From Planctomycetota bacterium (lineage in GTDB: Bacteria > Planctomycetota > UBA1135 > JADKAF01): a DNA stretch of 44,244 bases. The notes under the pieces were generated by a model. It did no database searches. It saw only the letters and a program-made list of their open reading frames with translations, and had not been told where the DNA came from. Below, in pieces: positions 1 through 8,894 of the stretch (within the stretch, counting starts at the first letter, position 1; each line of letters opens with the position of its first letter). Both the position numbers and the translations under genes were made by a program. The DNA is taken from assembly GCA_016793245.1 (NCBI GenBank), contig JAEUHW010000280.1:1-44244 (forward strand). Direction: 5' to 3'.

Positions 1-146
1 CGGGCTCGATGGAACGTCCTCTTCGCACGCGAGCGCTCGTTCGTCGCAACGCCCGATCCTTGGCCGGCTGCGGAAGATCGGTGCGCGTGAGTGCGCGTGG
101 CGGTGCGGCTCTCTCGGAGAGGCGGAGACCGGTATCCGGAGGAGAT

Positions 147-220
147 TGCGCCCGGCAGGAATCGAACCTGCGACCTGCGGTTTAGGAAACCACCGCTCTA
201 TCCTTCTGAGCTACGGGCGC
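147..220 (-). tRNA. tRNA-Arg (anticodon CCT)
   Basis: Read on the minus strand this folds as a full cloverleaf of 74 nt. The 7-bp acceptor stem GCGCCCG/CGGGCGC has discriminator A. The D arm begins TAGCTCAG, the anticodon stem GTGGT/ACCGC encloses the loop TTCCTAA, and the T arm contains GGTTCGATTCC. Loop positions 34-36 read CCT, which decodes AGG as arginine. CCA is not encoded. It lies downstream of the porin gene on the same strand but beyond that gene's terminator, so it probably has its own promoter. Confidence 0.95.
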
Positions 221-257
221 GCGACGGCGGAGAGGATATGCGATGCACCGTTCGCGG

Positions 258-306
258 AAAAGACAGCGAGGTCCGTCGCTCCATGAGAGCGACGGACCTC
301 GCGTCT
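258..306 (-). terminator. Intrinsic terminator of the porin gene
   Basis: A perfect 15-bp stem (266-280 with 288-302) and 7-nt loop is extended by AGAC/GTCT around one bulged A. On the minus strand it is followed by TTTT (258-261). It lies about 20 nt after the porin stop codon and separates that transcript from the tRNA. Confidence 0.85.
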
Positions 307-326
307 GTGCAGGATGCGCGCTTCGT

Positions 327-1766
327 CTAGAGGACGAAGGTCAGCATCGCGCGGAAGATCTGGTCGTCGAAGTCGAGCGTAGCGCCCAGGGCTTCGGACT
401 GGCGGTAGACGTACTCCGCTTGGATCTTCCAGGCGTGCGGATTGTCCGGGCTGAAGAAGTAGCCGAAGCCGAGGGTGTACTCGTCGATCTCGTAGGTCGG
501 GTTCGCGCCGTAGTACTGCGAGGAGAGGGCGGTACGGCTGATGTCGATGTGGTCGTAGCGACCGTAGACTTCGAACTCCGAGGGCAGGATGAAGTAGCCG
601 AGCTGGCCGTAGTAGCCCTTGTTCAGGCGCGTCGTGCCATCTTCGGGATTCCACCACTCCCAGAAGTATTCACCCTGGAGGCTGAAGCCCATCATCTTGA
701 ACTGGCCTTCGATGTTGGCTCTCGAGAGATCCACACCGCGGCCCGAAGTCTGCGCGTTGGTGTCGTCGGAGTCGTAGCTGCCGCCACCACCGATCATGAG
801 GTAGGGATCCTCGAGGTGCATCGGATCGCCTTCCGACTGCATCCAGGTGGGCGCGAGCTTCTTGCGATCCTCTTCGCCGAAAGGCTCGAGGCGCACAGCA
901 GCGACGAACTGCTGACCGGGCTCGTCGTTCGCGACGCCGACCCCTTCGCCGTTGAACGCGCCGACCGCGTACTCGATCACCGGGGCATCGGGCTCGCCGA
1001 AGAGGCCCCAGATCATCCCGCCGATCTGGCGCGGAGGCGGAGCGAAGAAGTTGCTGGCCTGCGAGCGCTCGACGGTCTGCAGACGCCACGAGAGGTGGTT
1101 CTGCTGCAAGCCGAACGGCGACTTCATCTGGCCGGCGGCGACGTTCAGGACCGGGTCGAACTCGTAGTTCACCCACGCATCGAGCAGGCCGACGTTGTTG
1201 TCCGGCGCGGTCTGGTCGATCTGGCCGCCGTTCGAGGCCTCGAACTGCAGCTTGTAAGTGAACTTGGGATCGAACGCGTGACCCTGCATCAGGATGCGCG
1301 CGCGGCGCACGGCCCAGTTCGACGTGTCCTGGTTACCGCCGTAAGTCGTGCCCGCCGGGAAGGGCGGGATCGGCGGCGCGCCGTGACCGACCCGATTGTT
1401 GTCGAGGTCGGTGTAGCTGGCCTGGATCTGGATCTGGGCGCCCAGGTTCAGCGAGAAGTTCTCGTCGCCGGAGAGGATCGTGATGCCCTTGCCGGGACCG
1501 GTCGAGAGCTTGGCGCCGCCTTCGGGCTCGGCCGCGAGAGCGGCGCGCAGCGCGCTCAGCTCGGCATCGAGCTCATCGCCGGCGGTGGTGCGAAGCCCCT
1601 CTTTGCGAGTGAACTCATCGCGCAGCGAGCGCTCGAGCTTCTCGATCTGTTCGGGGGTCAGGTCCTTGAAGACCTCTCGCAGAGTGTCTTTGAACTCCTG
1701 GCCGGCGGCAGTTCCGGCGAGGCCCAGGATCAGGGCTGAGAGAGTGAGCTGGGGAAGTCTGGACAT
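327..1766 (-). CDS. OprO/OprP-family outer-membrane porin
   Basis: This 479-aa protein is predicted to be an outer-membrane channel of the phosphate-selective porin O/P family. An N-terminal signal peptide (about residues 1-22, ending TAAGQ) precedes a charged helical segment (about 24-60) of the coiled-coil type often found at the N-terminus of these porins. The rest alternates aromatic and polar residues like a 16-18 strand beta-barrel and ends in a hydrophobic strand, RAMLTFVL. ATG at 1766 is preceded by AGGA 8 nt upstream. It stands alone with its own terminator. The family is known for anion or polyphosphate uptake, but many members have unknown substrates, so specificity should not be inferred. 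A role in passing substrates to the nearby periplasmic amidohydrolases is possible but only a guess. Confidence 0.82.
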   Translation of the reverse strand: MSRLPQLTLSALILGLAGTAAGQEFKDTLREVFKDLTPEQIEKLERSLRDEFTRKEGLRTTAGDELDAELSALRAALAAEPEGGAKLSTGPGKGITILSGDENFSLNLGAQIQIQASYTDLDNNRVGHGAPPIPPFPAGTTYGGNQDTSNWAVRRARILMQGHAFDPKFTYKLQFEASNGGQIDQTAPDNNVGLLDAWVNYEFDPVLNVAAGQMKSPFGLQQNHLSWRLQTVERSQASNFFAPPPRQIGGMIWGLFGEPDAPVIEYAVGAFNGEGVGVANDEPGQQFVAAVRLEPFGEEDRKKLAPTWMQSEGDPMHLEDPYLMIGGGGSYDSDDTNAQTSGRGVDLSRANIEGQFKMMGFSLQGEYFWEWWNPEDGTTRLNKGYYGQLGYFILPSEFEVYGRYDHIDISRTALSSQYYGANPTYEIDEYTLGFGYFFSPDNPHAWKIQAEYVYRQSEALGATLDFDDQIFRAMLTFVL

Positions 1767-1980
1767 CGGTGCGTTCCTGAGGACGGAAGCGGGCCACCCG
1801 ACTGCCGCGACCCGAAGGGCGAACAGCCGCGGCGAGGTGGTTTGGCAAGTGGCGCTTCTACCTCACCGGGGCCTCGGGGTGCTAGACGGGAGCGAGAGCG
1901 CCAACCCCTCGTTCGGGCCACTTCACGCACTACGAGAGCTTGGGGTTCGCGGTCTCACACCCACCGCCCTAAGCGCTTCG

Positions 1981-3018
1981 TCACGCTCCCGTGCGAAATG
2001 CGCGTCGGAGCTCCTGGAGCTTCGCGCGAGCTTCCCCGCGATCCACGGCGACGCGCGCTCGGTCGACGCCGTCGGCGAGAGAGCTCGCACGGCGACCGGC
2101 GACGAGGAGCTGCGCTGCGCCGAGGAGCATCGCCGAGCGAGCCGGGCCGAACTCGCGCCCCTCGAGCAGGGCCTCCGCGAGCCGCGCCGCCGCCGCCGCG
2201 TCGGCGACTTCGAGCTGCGGTTCTTCGGCCTCGTCGACGCCGTAGTCCGAGGGCACCATCGGCGAATGGATGAGGCGACCGCCATCGATCTCGACGCGCT
2301 GGGTGGTCTGGCTGACGAACGGATCGGTGCCGCCTTCGACGCCTTGCACGACGAAGCCGCGCTCATGTCCCAGCTGGTGGAGCACCTCCGCCGCGAGTCC
2401 GAGGTTCGGCCCCTTGTGCACCCCCACCACCGCTGCCGCGGAGCGCGGCAGGATCAGCTTCTCGATCGTGTGAACGGCGACACGCACGCCGAGCTCCGAG
2501 CGCACGAGCCTCAGGCGATCCAGTCCGGGCAGGAGAGCCCGTGCCGAGAGCGCCACGTAGCCGAGCCCGTTCCATTGCCCTTCGGCGTGCTCGGGGCAGT
2601 CGCACCAGCCGGCGCCGAGGGCGCGCAGCATGTCGGCCGACGTGAGTCGACCGCTGCCGGGCGGAGCCGGATCGGTGACCTGTAGCAGGGGAACGCCACA
2701 AGCCGCGGCGACGATCCCTGCCGGCCCGTTCAACGGGGGCGAGCCGCGCTTCCCATCGTGAGGCGAACCGATCGCGACGGCATCCGGGAGGAAGGTGCTC
2801 GGGATCTTGGCCATCGCGCGCGCCGCGCGGGTGAAGCCGACGAGCTCGTCGACGGTCTCGCCCTTCCATCGCATGGCCATCAGGAACGCGCCGACTTGGA
2901 CGTCGCTGCCTTCGCCTTCGAGGATGCGGGCGAAGGCGGTCTCGGCCTCTTCGCAGGTCAGGTTGCGACCTTCGCGGCGGTTGGTGCCGAGGACCTTGAT
3001 GAACTCGCGGAGGATCAT
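1981..3018 (-). CDS. TrpD2/YbiB-like protein (anthranilate phosphoribosyltransferase fold)
   Basis: This 345-aa protein has the two-part fold of anthranilate phosphoribosyltransferase: an N-terminal helical bundle (about 1-75, with EAETAFARIL and VGAFLMAMRWKGET) and a nucleoside-phosphorylase-like domain. The TrpD phosphoribosyl-diphosphate loop GTGGD is absent; the equivalent segment reads GSPHDGKRGSPPLNGPAG. That is the pattern of the TrpD2/YbiB branch, whose E. coli member binds nucleic acid rather than making tryptophan. No other trp gene is nearby. The reading frame is open far upstream to about 3801, but ATG at 3018 (MILREFIKVLG) matches the family N-terminus and the upstream translation looks non-coding. 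The biochemical role is unknown. Confidence 0.75.
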   Translation of the reverse strand: MILREFIKVLGTNRREGRNLTCEEAETAFARILEGEGSDVQVGAFLMAMRWKGETVDELVGFTRAARAMAKIPSTFLPDAVAIGSPHDGKRGSPPLNGPAGIVAAACGVPLLQVTDPAPPGSGRLTSADMLRALGAGWCDCPEHAEGQWNGLGYVALSARALLPGLDRLRLVRSELGVRVAVHTIEKLILPRSAAAVVGVHKGPNLGLAAEVLHQLGHERGFVVQGVEGGTDPFVSQTTQRVEIDGGRLIHSPMVPSDYGVDEAEEPQLEVADAAAAARLAEALLEGREFGPARSAMLLGAAQLLVAGRRASSLADGVDRARVAVDRGEARAKLQELRRAFRTGA

Positions 3019-3655
3019 GGGGCGTTGAGCTCGCGGCGCGACGCGCGCCGGAGAGGAGATACCGCGCCGAAGGCGGCGTTGGAAGCTTGGGACCGTCCGC
3101 GTCGCGGAAAGTCGACGCGATCGTCGAAAGCGATCGACAACCAGCGCACCGGGACCGCAGCGCCATCGGGTCGACATGGGTAGGCTCGCGATTCCGATCC
3201 GTGCGGAACTCGAGGGGGAGCCAGCACTTCCGCGGACTTCGCGGGGCAGGAGCGAGACCCGAGCGGGAGTTGGCAGCGAATCTGCGAAGTGGAGGACGTC
3301 GGGCCGCTCGCTCAAGCGCGCTCGACATCGGTTCTCCCCACGACAGCTTCGCTCGATCCGCAGACCTCCCGCAGCAACCTCCCTCGATGTCCTTCTCTCT
3401 CCTCTCTCTCCTCCGGACCGCAGGTCGCACTCCCCGCGCGAGTGCGGTCCACGGAGCGAGCTCTTGCCCGTCTCTCCCCGCCCCCCGGCAGAGCCTGCCG
3501 GGATCGGAGACGGGCCCACCCCGACCCTGAGAACGAGCTCGCTCCGCGGTGCCCGCGGCAGCGCTTCCCGCGGACATCGCCAGGGACGTCTCGGTCTTCC
3601 CCGACCGAGGCGTCCCTTCTTTTCGTTCAGCGCTGCTCTTGGCTCGCGCGCGCGA
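3019..3655. other. 637-bp gene-free interval rich in inverted repeats
   Basis: No protein gene is convincing here. The left part (3019-3390) shows nothing clear. A pyrimidine tract (about 3392-3413) precedes dense inverted repeats: GGACCGCA/TGCGGTCC (3415-3422/3443-3450), alternatively CGCACTC/GAGTGCG (3426-3432/3440-3446); then a nested set of 12 bp (3452-3463/3535-3546), 9 bp (3466-3474/3507-3515) and 8 bp with a 3-nt loop (3484-3491/3495-3502). A terminator-like hairpin closes it at 3582-3617. It could be a plus-strand structured RNA or the 3' end of the minus-strand amidohydrolase transcript. Confidence 0.6.
3582..3624 (+). terminator. Terminator-like hairpin with plus-strand T tract
   Basis: A 15-bp stem with one G-T pair (3582-3596/3603-3617) and loop TTCCCC is followed on the plus strand by TCTTTT. 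On the minus strand the hairpin lacks a following T tract, so it is oriented to end plus-strand transcription although no plus-strand protein gene lies upstream. Confidence 0.5.
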
Positions 3656-4999
3656 TCATTGCTTCGCTTCGACGACCGCAGGAGCAGGTCGCTCGACCGG
3701 GCGGATGTGCGAGAAGAAGGTCTCGGCGTTCTTCTCGTAGCGCAGCTTCCCGTCGACGAATGCGTACTGGACGAAGCTGCGGTAATCGAACAGATCGCCA
3801 TCGAGCACGATCACGTCCGCGTCCTTGCCGCGCTCGAGAGAGCCCACGCGCTCATCGACGCCGAGAAGGCGGGCCGCGCCGATGGTCATCGCTTCGAGCG
3901 CTGCGTCCGCCGGCAGACCACCGCGGATCGCGAAGGCCGCTTCCATCGTGAGGTTCAGCAGGTCGCGACCGGCGATGCCGCCGAGACCGATGCCGCCGGA
4001 GAGCGGCGCCACGCAGACGTCGACACCCGCGCGATAGAGCTTGCCGGCGTTCTCGATCGAGTAGCCGTTCGGTCGCAGCAGCTCTTCACTCGGCTCGCGG
4101 AAGGTGTTGCGCGGCGTCACGACGGCGGTCACACCCGCGCGACCGAGCTCGTCCGCAAGCGTCCAGCCCTCGGAGCAGCCCTCGATCACCAGGTGGAATC
4201 CGAACTCCTGGGCGAGGCGCGCATAGGCCCGCAGACTCGCGGCGTCCTCTACGTTCGCGAAGGCCTGCTCCTGATGGCGCAGCAGCTTCACGAAGTCTTT
4301 GTTCACGCCGGCGCTCGACGGCGCCTTGTCCTTGTCGTTGATCTTCTTCGCCTGGCGCTCGGCCCACTCGTCGAAGGACTTCACGTACGCGGCGGCCTTG
4401 CGCAGCGCGGCCCGCACGGACTCGCGCTGCTGAAAGCCCGAGCCGTAGCTGTTCGTACCGCTGGAGAGCGAGACTCCGACGTTGTCGCGGAGCACCATGC
4501 CCTCCAAGTCGCCGCGGGTCAGCTTCACGACCGCGCTGCCCTGGCGCGCGCTCGTGACGCCGGCGGAGAGCGCGAGCGTCATCTGGTAGTTGAAGGGATC
4601 CGCCGTGTCCTCGATCTTGCCCGCAGAACCCAGCAGGCCGCGGGAATCGAGCGCCACGAGCCCCGGGTACACCCTGAGCCCGCTCACGTCGTAGACCTTG
4701 GTTCCCGTCGGCAGCGCGATGCCATGACCGATGCGCGAGATCTTCTTGCCGCGGATCAGCACGGTGGCGCCGCGTAAGACGCCCTCGGTCACCGTGTAGA
4801 CATCGCCACCCTGCAGCGCGACGAGCTCGCCATCGGCTTCCGCCTCGGAGCCCTCTTCCGCCTGCTGCGCGCCTTGGCCTTCCGCGGGCGGCTCCTGCGC
4901 GCCGCCCTCTTGAGCCCGCGCGGGGAACAGCGCGAACGCCCCGACGAACGAGCCGAGCAACAGCGCGTGCGCGCCGCGCAGATCGAAGAGCTTCTTCAT
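3656..4999 (-). CDS. Secreted amidohydrolase-family protein, metal site degenerate (gene 8 of array)
   Basis: This 447-aa protein is the last gene of the amidohydrolase run. A signal peptide (about 1-30) is followed by a Glu/Ala/Gln-rich spacer (31-57), the small beta domain, a degenerate TIM-barrel domain and the family C-terminal signature, which here reads GSLERGKDADVIVLDGD (about residues 387-403). Where active relatives have HxH after the first barrel strand, this one has LDSR (about 117-120). No His pair or Asp replaces the later ligands clearly, so hydrolysis by the usual mechanism is doubtful. Its ATG overlaps the TGA of the upstream gene as ATGA, which implies translational coupling. 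Relationship to the imidazolonepropionase-like amidohydrolases is seen from the motifs; substrate unknown. Confidence 0.8.
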   Translation of the reverse strand: MKKLFDLRGAHALLLGSFVGAFALFPARAQEGGAQEPPAEGQGAQQAEEGSEAEADGELVALQGGDVYTVTEGVLRGATVLIRGKKISRIGHGIALPTGTKVYDVSGLRVYPGLVALDSRGLLGSAGKIEDTADPFNYQMTLALSAGVTSARQGSAVVKLTRGDLEGMVLRDNVGVSLSSGTNSYGSGFQQRESVRAALRKAAAYVKSFDEWAERQAKKINDKDKAPSSAGVNKDFVKLLRHQEQAFANVEDAASLRAYARLAQEFGFHLVIEGCSEGWTLADELGRAGVTAVVTPRNTFREPSEELLRPNGYSIENAGKLYRAGVDVCVAPLSGGIGLGGIAGRDLLNLTMEAAFAIRGGLPADAALEAMTIGAARLLGVDERVGSLERGKDADVIVLDGDLFDYRSFVQYAFVDGKLRYEKNAETFFSHIRPVERPAPAVVEAKQ

Positions 5000-6357
5000 C
5001 GCTGGGCTTCCTTCTCGCTCTCGAACTTCATCGTTCCGCGGATCATCACCTTACGCACCTGGCTGCCGACTTCGAAGGGATCGCCGTCGAAGAACACGAG
5101 GTCTGCGAAGCGTCCGGGCTGGATCGAACCGTAGCGATCGTCGATGCCGAGCGAAGCCGCGGGGATCGCGGTCATGGCCGCGATGGCCTTCTCGCGCGGG
5201 AACCCGGCCTTCACGACCTGCGCCACGCGATGCCGATGCTCCTCGAAACGCCGCGAGGGCACGAAGCCGACCGTGGCTCCGGCACGCTCGAAGAAGGCGG
5301 GTAGGTTCAGGCGCTCACTGGTCAGCGGGTAGGTCACGACCTGCGGGTCGAGCAGCACGATCGCTCCGGCCTTGCCGAAGCGATCCGCGACCAAGTAGGT
5401 GTCGGCGCCCTCGAGCTCGAAGGCCACGCGGAGCTTCCGCTCCTTCACGACCTCGAGCCAATGCAGGTAATCGGCGGCGCGGTTCATGCGCACGAGCGCG
5501 GGATACGAGCCCTTCACCCAGCCCCAGAGCGTGCTGGTCTTGTCGTCGACCTTCGGAGCCTCGAAGACCTCTTCCTTCTTCTCGTCCTTCTTCGGCTCTT
5601 CCTTCTTCGCTTCTTCCTTCGGAGCCTCGCCTTCCTTCTTCTCCTCTTCCTTCTTGGGCTCCTCCTTCTTCGGCTCTTCCTTCTTCTCCTTCGCCTTCTT
5701 CTGCTTCTCCTCCCACTTCTTCAACGCTTCGTCGTACTTCGCGACGGCCTCGTCGACCTTCTCGAGGCTCTTGCGGAGGAGATCCTTGTCCTGTTGGTTC
5801 GAGTTCATCGTGAACACGAGCTGGACGTCTTGCTCGAGCAGCGCGGCTCCGGCGCTCTTCTTCCCGTCGTCGCCCGTCGGCTGCACGATCGCGCTCAGCC
5901 CCGCGATGCCGAGCCACCCCTGCGACGCAGGCTGGAGAGCCATGGTCGTGAAGCCCTGCTCGAGCGCGTCGTGGAACGCCTCGTAGTACGGGTAGAACGA
6001 AGTATGCGCGCGCTGCTCGGCCTGGTTCCCCGAGGAGCGCTGGCGATCCTGGCCGATCCCCGAGGTGGGATGAACGAACCCCGGCACGACGGTGAAGCGT
6101 CGCGCATCGATCTCGCGCGCGCCGAGCGGGGCTTCGATGTCGAGGCCGACCGCCTTGATCACGCCGTGCTCGACGAGGATCGCCCCGCGCTCGATGACCT
6201 CGCCGGTGCCGGTCTCGATGCGGCCGCAGCGGATCACCCAGACATCGTCGGGACGCTCGGCGGCGAAGCCGGTGGGCGCCGCGGCGAAGAGCGCCGCGAG
6301 CGCCGCACGGCTACTCGCAGAAGCGCGCCGGCTCGAAGGGCGGAATGACATGGCCAT
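4996..6357 (-). CDS. Secreted amidohydrolase-family protein with Lys/Glu-rich insert (gene 7 of array)
   Basis: The protein has 453 aa. After a signal peptide (about 1-33) come the beta domain, a barrel with GFVHPTSG (93-100), a strongly charged Lys/Glu/Pro segment (about 205-263, repeats of KKEEP type) and the C-terminal signature GSIQPGRFADLVFFDGD. The motif is HPT: the first ligand His remains but the second is lost. The charged insert interrupts the barrel region where the second half of the metal site would be, as in three other genes of the array. Its stop overlaps the next ATG by 4 nt, and it starts 15 nt after the previous gene. A second Met two codons in is an alternative start. The charged segment could bridge subunits or bind the cell wall, which is speculation. 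Confidence 0.8.
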   Translation of the reverse strand: MAMSFRPSSRRASASSRAALAALFAAAPTGFAAERPDDVWVIRCGRIETGTGEVIERGAILVEHGVIKAVGLDIEAPLGAREIDARRFTVVPGFVHPTSGIGQDRQRSSGNQAEQRAHTSFYPYYEAFHDALEQGFTTMALQPASQGWLGIAGLSAIVQPTGDDGKKSAGAALLEQDVQLVFTMNSNQQDKDLLRKSLEKVDEAVAKYDEALKKWEEKQKKAKEKKEEPKKEEPKKEEEKKEGEAPKEEAKKEEPKKDEKKEEVFEAPKVDDKTSTLWGWVKGSYPALVRMNRAADYLHWLEVVKERKLRVAFELEGADTYLVADRFGKAGAIVLLDPQVVTYPLTSERLNLPAFFERAGATVGFVPSRRFEEHRHRVAQVVKAGFPREKAIAAMTAIPAASLGIDDRYGSIQPGRFADLVFFDGDPFEVGSQVRKVMIRGTMKFESEKEAQR

Positions 6358-6372
6358 GCGTTCTCACCATCC

Positions 6373-7566
6373 TCAAGGCCGCTCGCCGTCACGGCGGCGG
6401 TCGAACACGATCTCTCCGTCCACGATCACCAGCTCCACGGCAGCGCGCACGTCGAGCGGCGAGCCGGAAGTGATCACGAGGTCGGCGTCCTTGCCCGGCT
6501 CCAGCGAGCCCAGGCGGTGGTCCACGCCGAGCGCTTCGGCGGGCCAGTAGGTCAGCGCTTCGAGCGCGTCGTAGTCCGGCAGCCCGAGCCACGCGGCCAT
6601 CGAGGCCTGGAACGCGAGCTCGTGCTGCGGCACGACGGGCGAATCGGTGTTCACCGAGAGCCGGCGCACACCCGCGCGGGCGAACTCGGCGCAGATGCCG
6701 TGCATGCGCCCGTCCACGCGCGAGAACTCGAACATGCGCGGCCCGTTGTTGATCGCGACATCGCGCGCGGCGGCGTAGGCCGCGCCGCGCCAGCCGTCGA
6801 AGCAGCCGTGCGAGAGCACCATGCGCGTCGGGTACTCGTCGTGCCACATGCGCACGGTGTTCATCACCCCGCGAGCGCTCGCGGTATGGATGAGCACGGG
6901 GATCTCTCCCTCGAGCAGCGCGGCGAGATTGTCGAGCTCCTTGTCACCGGGACCGCCCGCGCGCACCGCCGCGGCGTGCGCGAGCGCGCGATCGTTCATC
7001 CAGCGCATCCCGTAGCTCATGCCCATGCGGGAGGCGCCGAGGTCGCCGCCGCGGCGCTCGGGATTCCAGTCCTGCGCGACCTTCATCGCGCCGGGCTGCA
7101 TCACGATCGCGTCTTCGAGGCGCCGCACCGGCTTCACCTTCAGCAGCGTGCCGAAGGAGGAGAAATTGGTCCCGCTGCCGGAGATCGAGAGCACCGTGGT
7201 GACGCCTGAGGCGCTCGCTCGGCGCATCGCGTCCGACCACAGCACGAGCGCATCCAGCGTGCGGAGCTCCGGGTTCAGCGGATGCCCCATCTCGTTGATG
7301 TCGCCCTCGCTCCAGATGTGCGAGTGCAGGTCGATGAAGCCCGGGCACGCCCACGAAGAGGAGTGATCGAGGACGCGCGCGCCGACCGGGATCGGCACGT
7401 CCTTGCCGATGCGAACGATCTTGCCGCCCTCGATCGCGATCACCGCATGATCGACCGGGCGACCGCGCATCGTGAGCGCCTTCGCGACGCGCACGTACAG
7501 CGGATCGCTCGCGTGGAGCGAAGCGCTGGCGAGCGCGCAGGCGAGGATCGCGGCGAGAGGCTTCAT
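6373..7566 (-). CDS. Secreted amidohydrolase, metal ligands intact (gene 6 of array)
   Basis: This 397-aa protein has a signal peptide (MKPLAAILACALASASLHAS) and a full set of amidohydrolase metal-site residues: HSH (81-83), His in LIHT (227), His in LSHG (253) and Asp in NTDSP (308). The C-terminal signature GSLEPGKDADLVITSG closes the beta domain. This is the imidazolonepropionase-related branch, which hydrolyses cyclic amides, dipeptides or similar C-N bonds; the substrate cannot be read from the sequence. It is closely similar to the next upstream gene (shared DINxMxHxxNPELR after the HxH), so the two are probably a recent tandem duplication. ATG at 7566 is chosen because it begins a clean signal peptide; an in-frame GTG lies 12 nt earlier. 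Confidence 0.85.
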   Translation of the reverse strand: MKPLAAILACALASASLHASDPLYVRVAKALTMRGRPVDHAVIAIEGGKIVRIGKDVPIPVGARVLDHSSSWACPGFIDLHSHIWSEGDINEMGHPLNPELRTLDALVLWSDAMRRASASGVTTVLSISGSGTNFSSFGTLLKVKPVRRLEDAIVMQPGAMKVAQDWNPERRGGDLGASRMGMSYGMRWMNDRALAHAAAVRAGGPGDKELDNLAALLEGEIPVLIHTASARGVMNTVRMWHDEYPTRMVLSHGCFDGWRGAAYAAARDVAINNGPRMFEFSRVDGRMHGICAEFARAGVRRLSVNTDSPVVPQHELAFQASMAAWLGLPDYDALEALTYWPAEALGVDHRLGSLEPGKDADLVITSGSPLDVRAAVELVIVDGEIVFDRRRDGERP

Positions 7567-7591
7567 CGAGGAGAGCACGAGTGAACGCCGC

Positions 7592-8821
7592 TCAGAAGCG
7601 CCGCCCGTCGCGCGCGGCGTCGTAGGCGAGCTGACCGTTCACGTAGGAGCGCAACACGACCGAGCGCGGATCGATGGGATCGCCGGTCCAGACGACGAAG
7701 TCGGCGTCCTTGCCGGCGCTGATCGAGCCGATGCGCTCGAAGACGCCGAGGGCGCGGGCGACGACGCAAGTGAGGCCGGGGATGCTCTTGTGATCGCCGA
7801 GGCCGTGACGCACGGCCATCGCCGCCTGATACGGCAGCTCTTCCTGAGGCACGACGGGCGAATCGGTATTGGAGCCGATGTCCTCGACACCGCGCTTCCA
7901 GTACTCCGCCGCGCAGCCGTAGATGCGCCCTTCGCGGCGATCGAAGTGGATCTGGCGCGGTCCGAGCAGCACCGGGATCCCGCGCTCGGCGGCGAGCGGG
8001 CCGTTCAGGAACGCATCGAAGGTGCCGTGGCCGATCGAGATCTTGAGGCCCGTCTCGTCCTTCATGCGGATCGTGGCTTGCACGACCTGGAAGATCTGCG
8101 TGTGCACGAGCACGGGGACGTTCTCGTCCCAGAGCTTCACCAAGTTCTGCAGATCGGCCGGCACGGGCTGGCCCGCGGCCTTCGCGTCCTTCGCCGCGCG
8201 TCCGCGCTCGAGCGTCCAGCGGATGAGCCAGTTCATGCCCATGCGTCCCGCGCCGATGTCGCCGGCCGAGCGCTCGGGGTTCCCCGCCTGCGCGATCTTC
8301 AGAGCGCCGGGCTGACGCACCACCACCTCGTCGAGCGTGGTCCCGTGCATTTTGAAGATCGTCCCGAAGCCGCTCATGTTCGTGCCGGAGCCGGGGATAT
8401 AGAGCCCCGCGGTCACGCCACCGGCGAGCGCCTTCTTGACGTTCGGGTTCTTCGGCACGATCGACTCGAGCACGCGAAGCTCGGGGTTCGCGTTGTGGCT
8501 CATGTCGTTGATGTCCATCGTGCCGGCGATGTGGCAGTGAGGCTCGATGAAGCCCGGCACGACCCACACGTCGCCGAGCGACTCGACGGCGACGCCGGCG
8601 GGCACCTGCACCTCGGCGCGCGGTCCGACGGCGCGGATGCGCTTGCCTTCGACCACGATCACGCCGTCGCGGACGAGGCTCACGGTGCGGCCGTCGGCGC
8701 AGGTGAAGATGCGATCGGCGTGCACGGCGAAGACCGCCGGTGCCTCGGCGGGCGGATCGCCGGCACCGCCGAGCACCGCGGAGAAGGTGAGCGCGGTCGC
8801 GAGGCAGAGGGGATTCAACAT
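7592..8821 (-). CDS. Secreted amidohydrolase, metal ligands intact (gene 5 of array)
   Basis: The 409-aa protein has a signal peptide (about 1-20), HCH (95-97), His in LVHT (240), His in IGHG (265) and Asp in NTDSP (320), so it should bind catalytic metal. The family signature GSISAGKDADFVVWTGD is near the C-terminus. Order, spacing and conserved segments match the adjacent gene 6, its closest paralogue in the window. It likely acts in the periplasm on a small amide or cyclic imide. A 73-nt gap separates it from gene 4, the longest gap in the run, so an internal promoter or processing site could lie there. No clear Shine-Dalgarno sequence precedes the ATG. Confidence 0.85.
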   Translation of the reverse strand: MLNPLCLATALTFSAVLGGAGDPPAEAPAVFAVHADRIFTCADGRTVSLVRDGVIVVEGKRIRAVGPRAEVQVPAGVAVESLGDVWVVPGFIEPHCHIAGTMDINDMSHNANPELRVLESIVPKNPNVKKALAGGVTAGLYIPGSGTNMSGFGTIFKMHGTTLDEVVVRQPGALKIAQAGNPERSAGDIGAGRMGMNWLIRWTLERGRAAKDAKAAGQPVPADLQNLVKLWDENVPVLVHTQIFQVVQATIRMKDETGLKISIGHGTFDAFLNGPLAAERGIPVLLGPRQIHFDRREGRIYGCAAEYWKRGVEDIGSNTDSPVVPQEELPYQAAMAVRHGLGDHKSIPGLTCVVARALGVFERIGSISAGKDADFVVWTGDPIDPRSVVLRSYVNGQLAYDAARDGRRF

Positions 8822-8894
8822 GTGCGGAGGTCGCTAGGGTCGAGCAGCTTGCGGTGGAACTCGAGAGGTCATCGAGGCCGAGGAGCGCGGGCGA

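Noticed and set aside
1981..3018. Anthranilate phosphoribosyltransferase (trpD)
   Set aside because: GTGGD motif missing and no trp neighbours; TrpD2/YbiB-like is a better fit.
5560..5720. Repetitive CTTCTTC tracts as a microsatellite or CRISPR-like array
   Set aside because: They are codons for Lys/Glu within amidohydrolase genes, have no regular spacers and recur only in those inserts.
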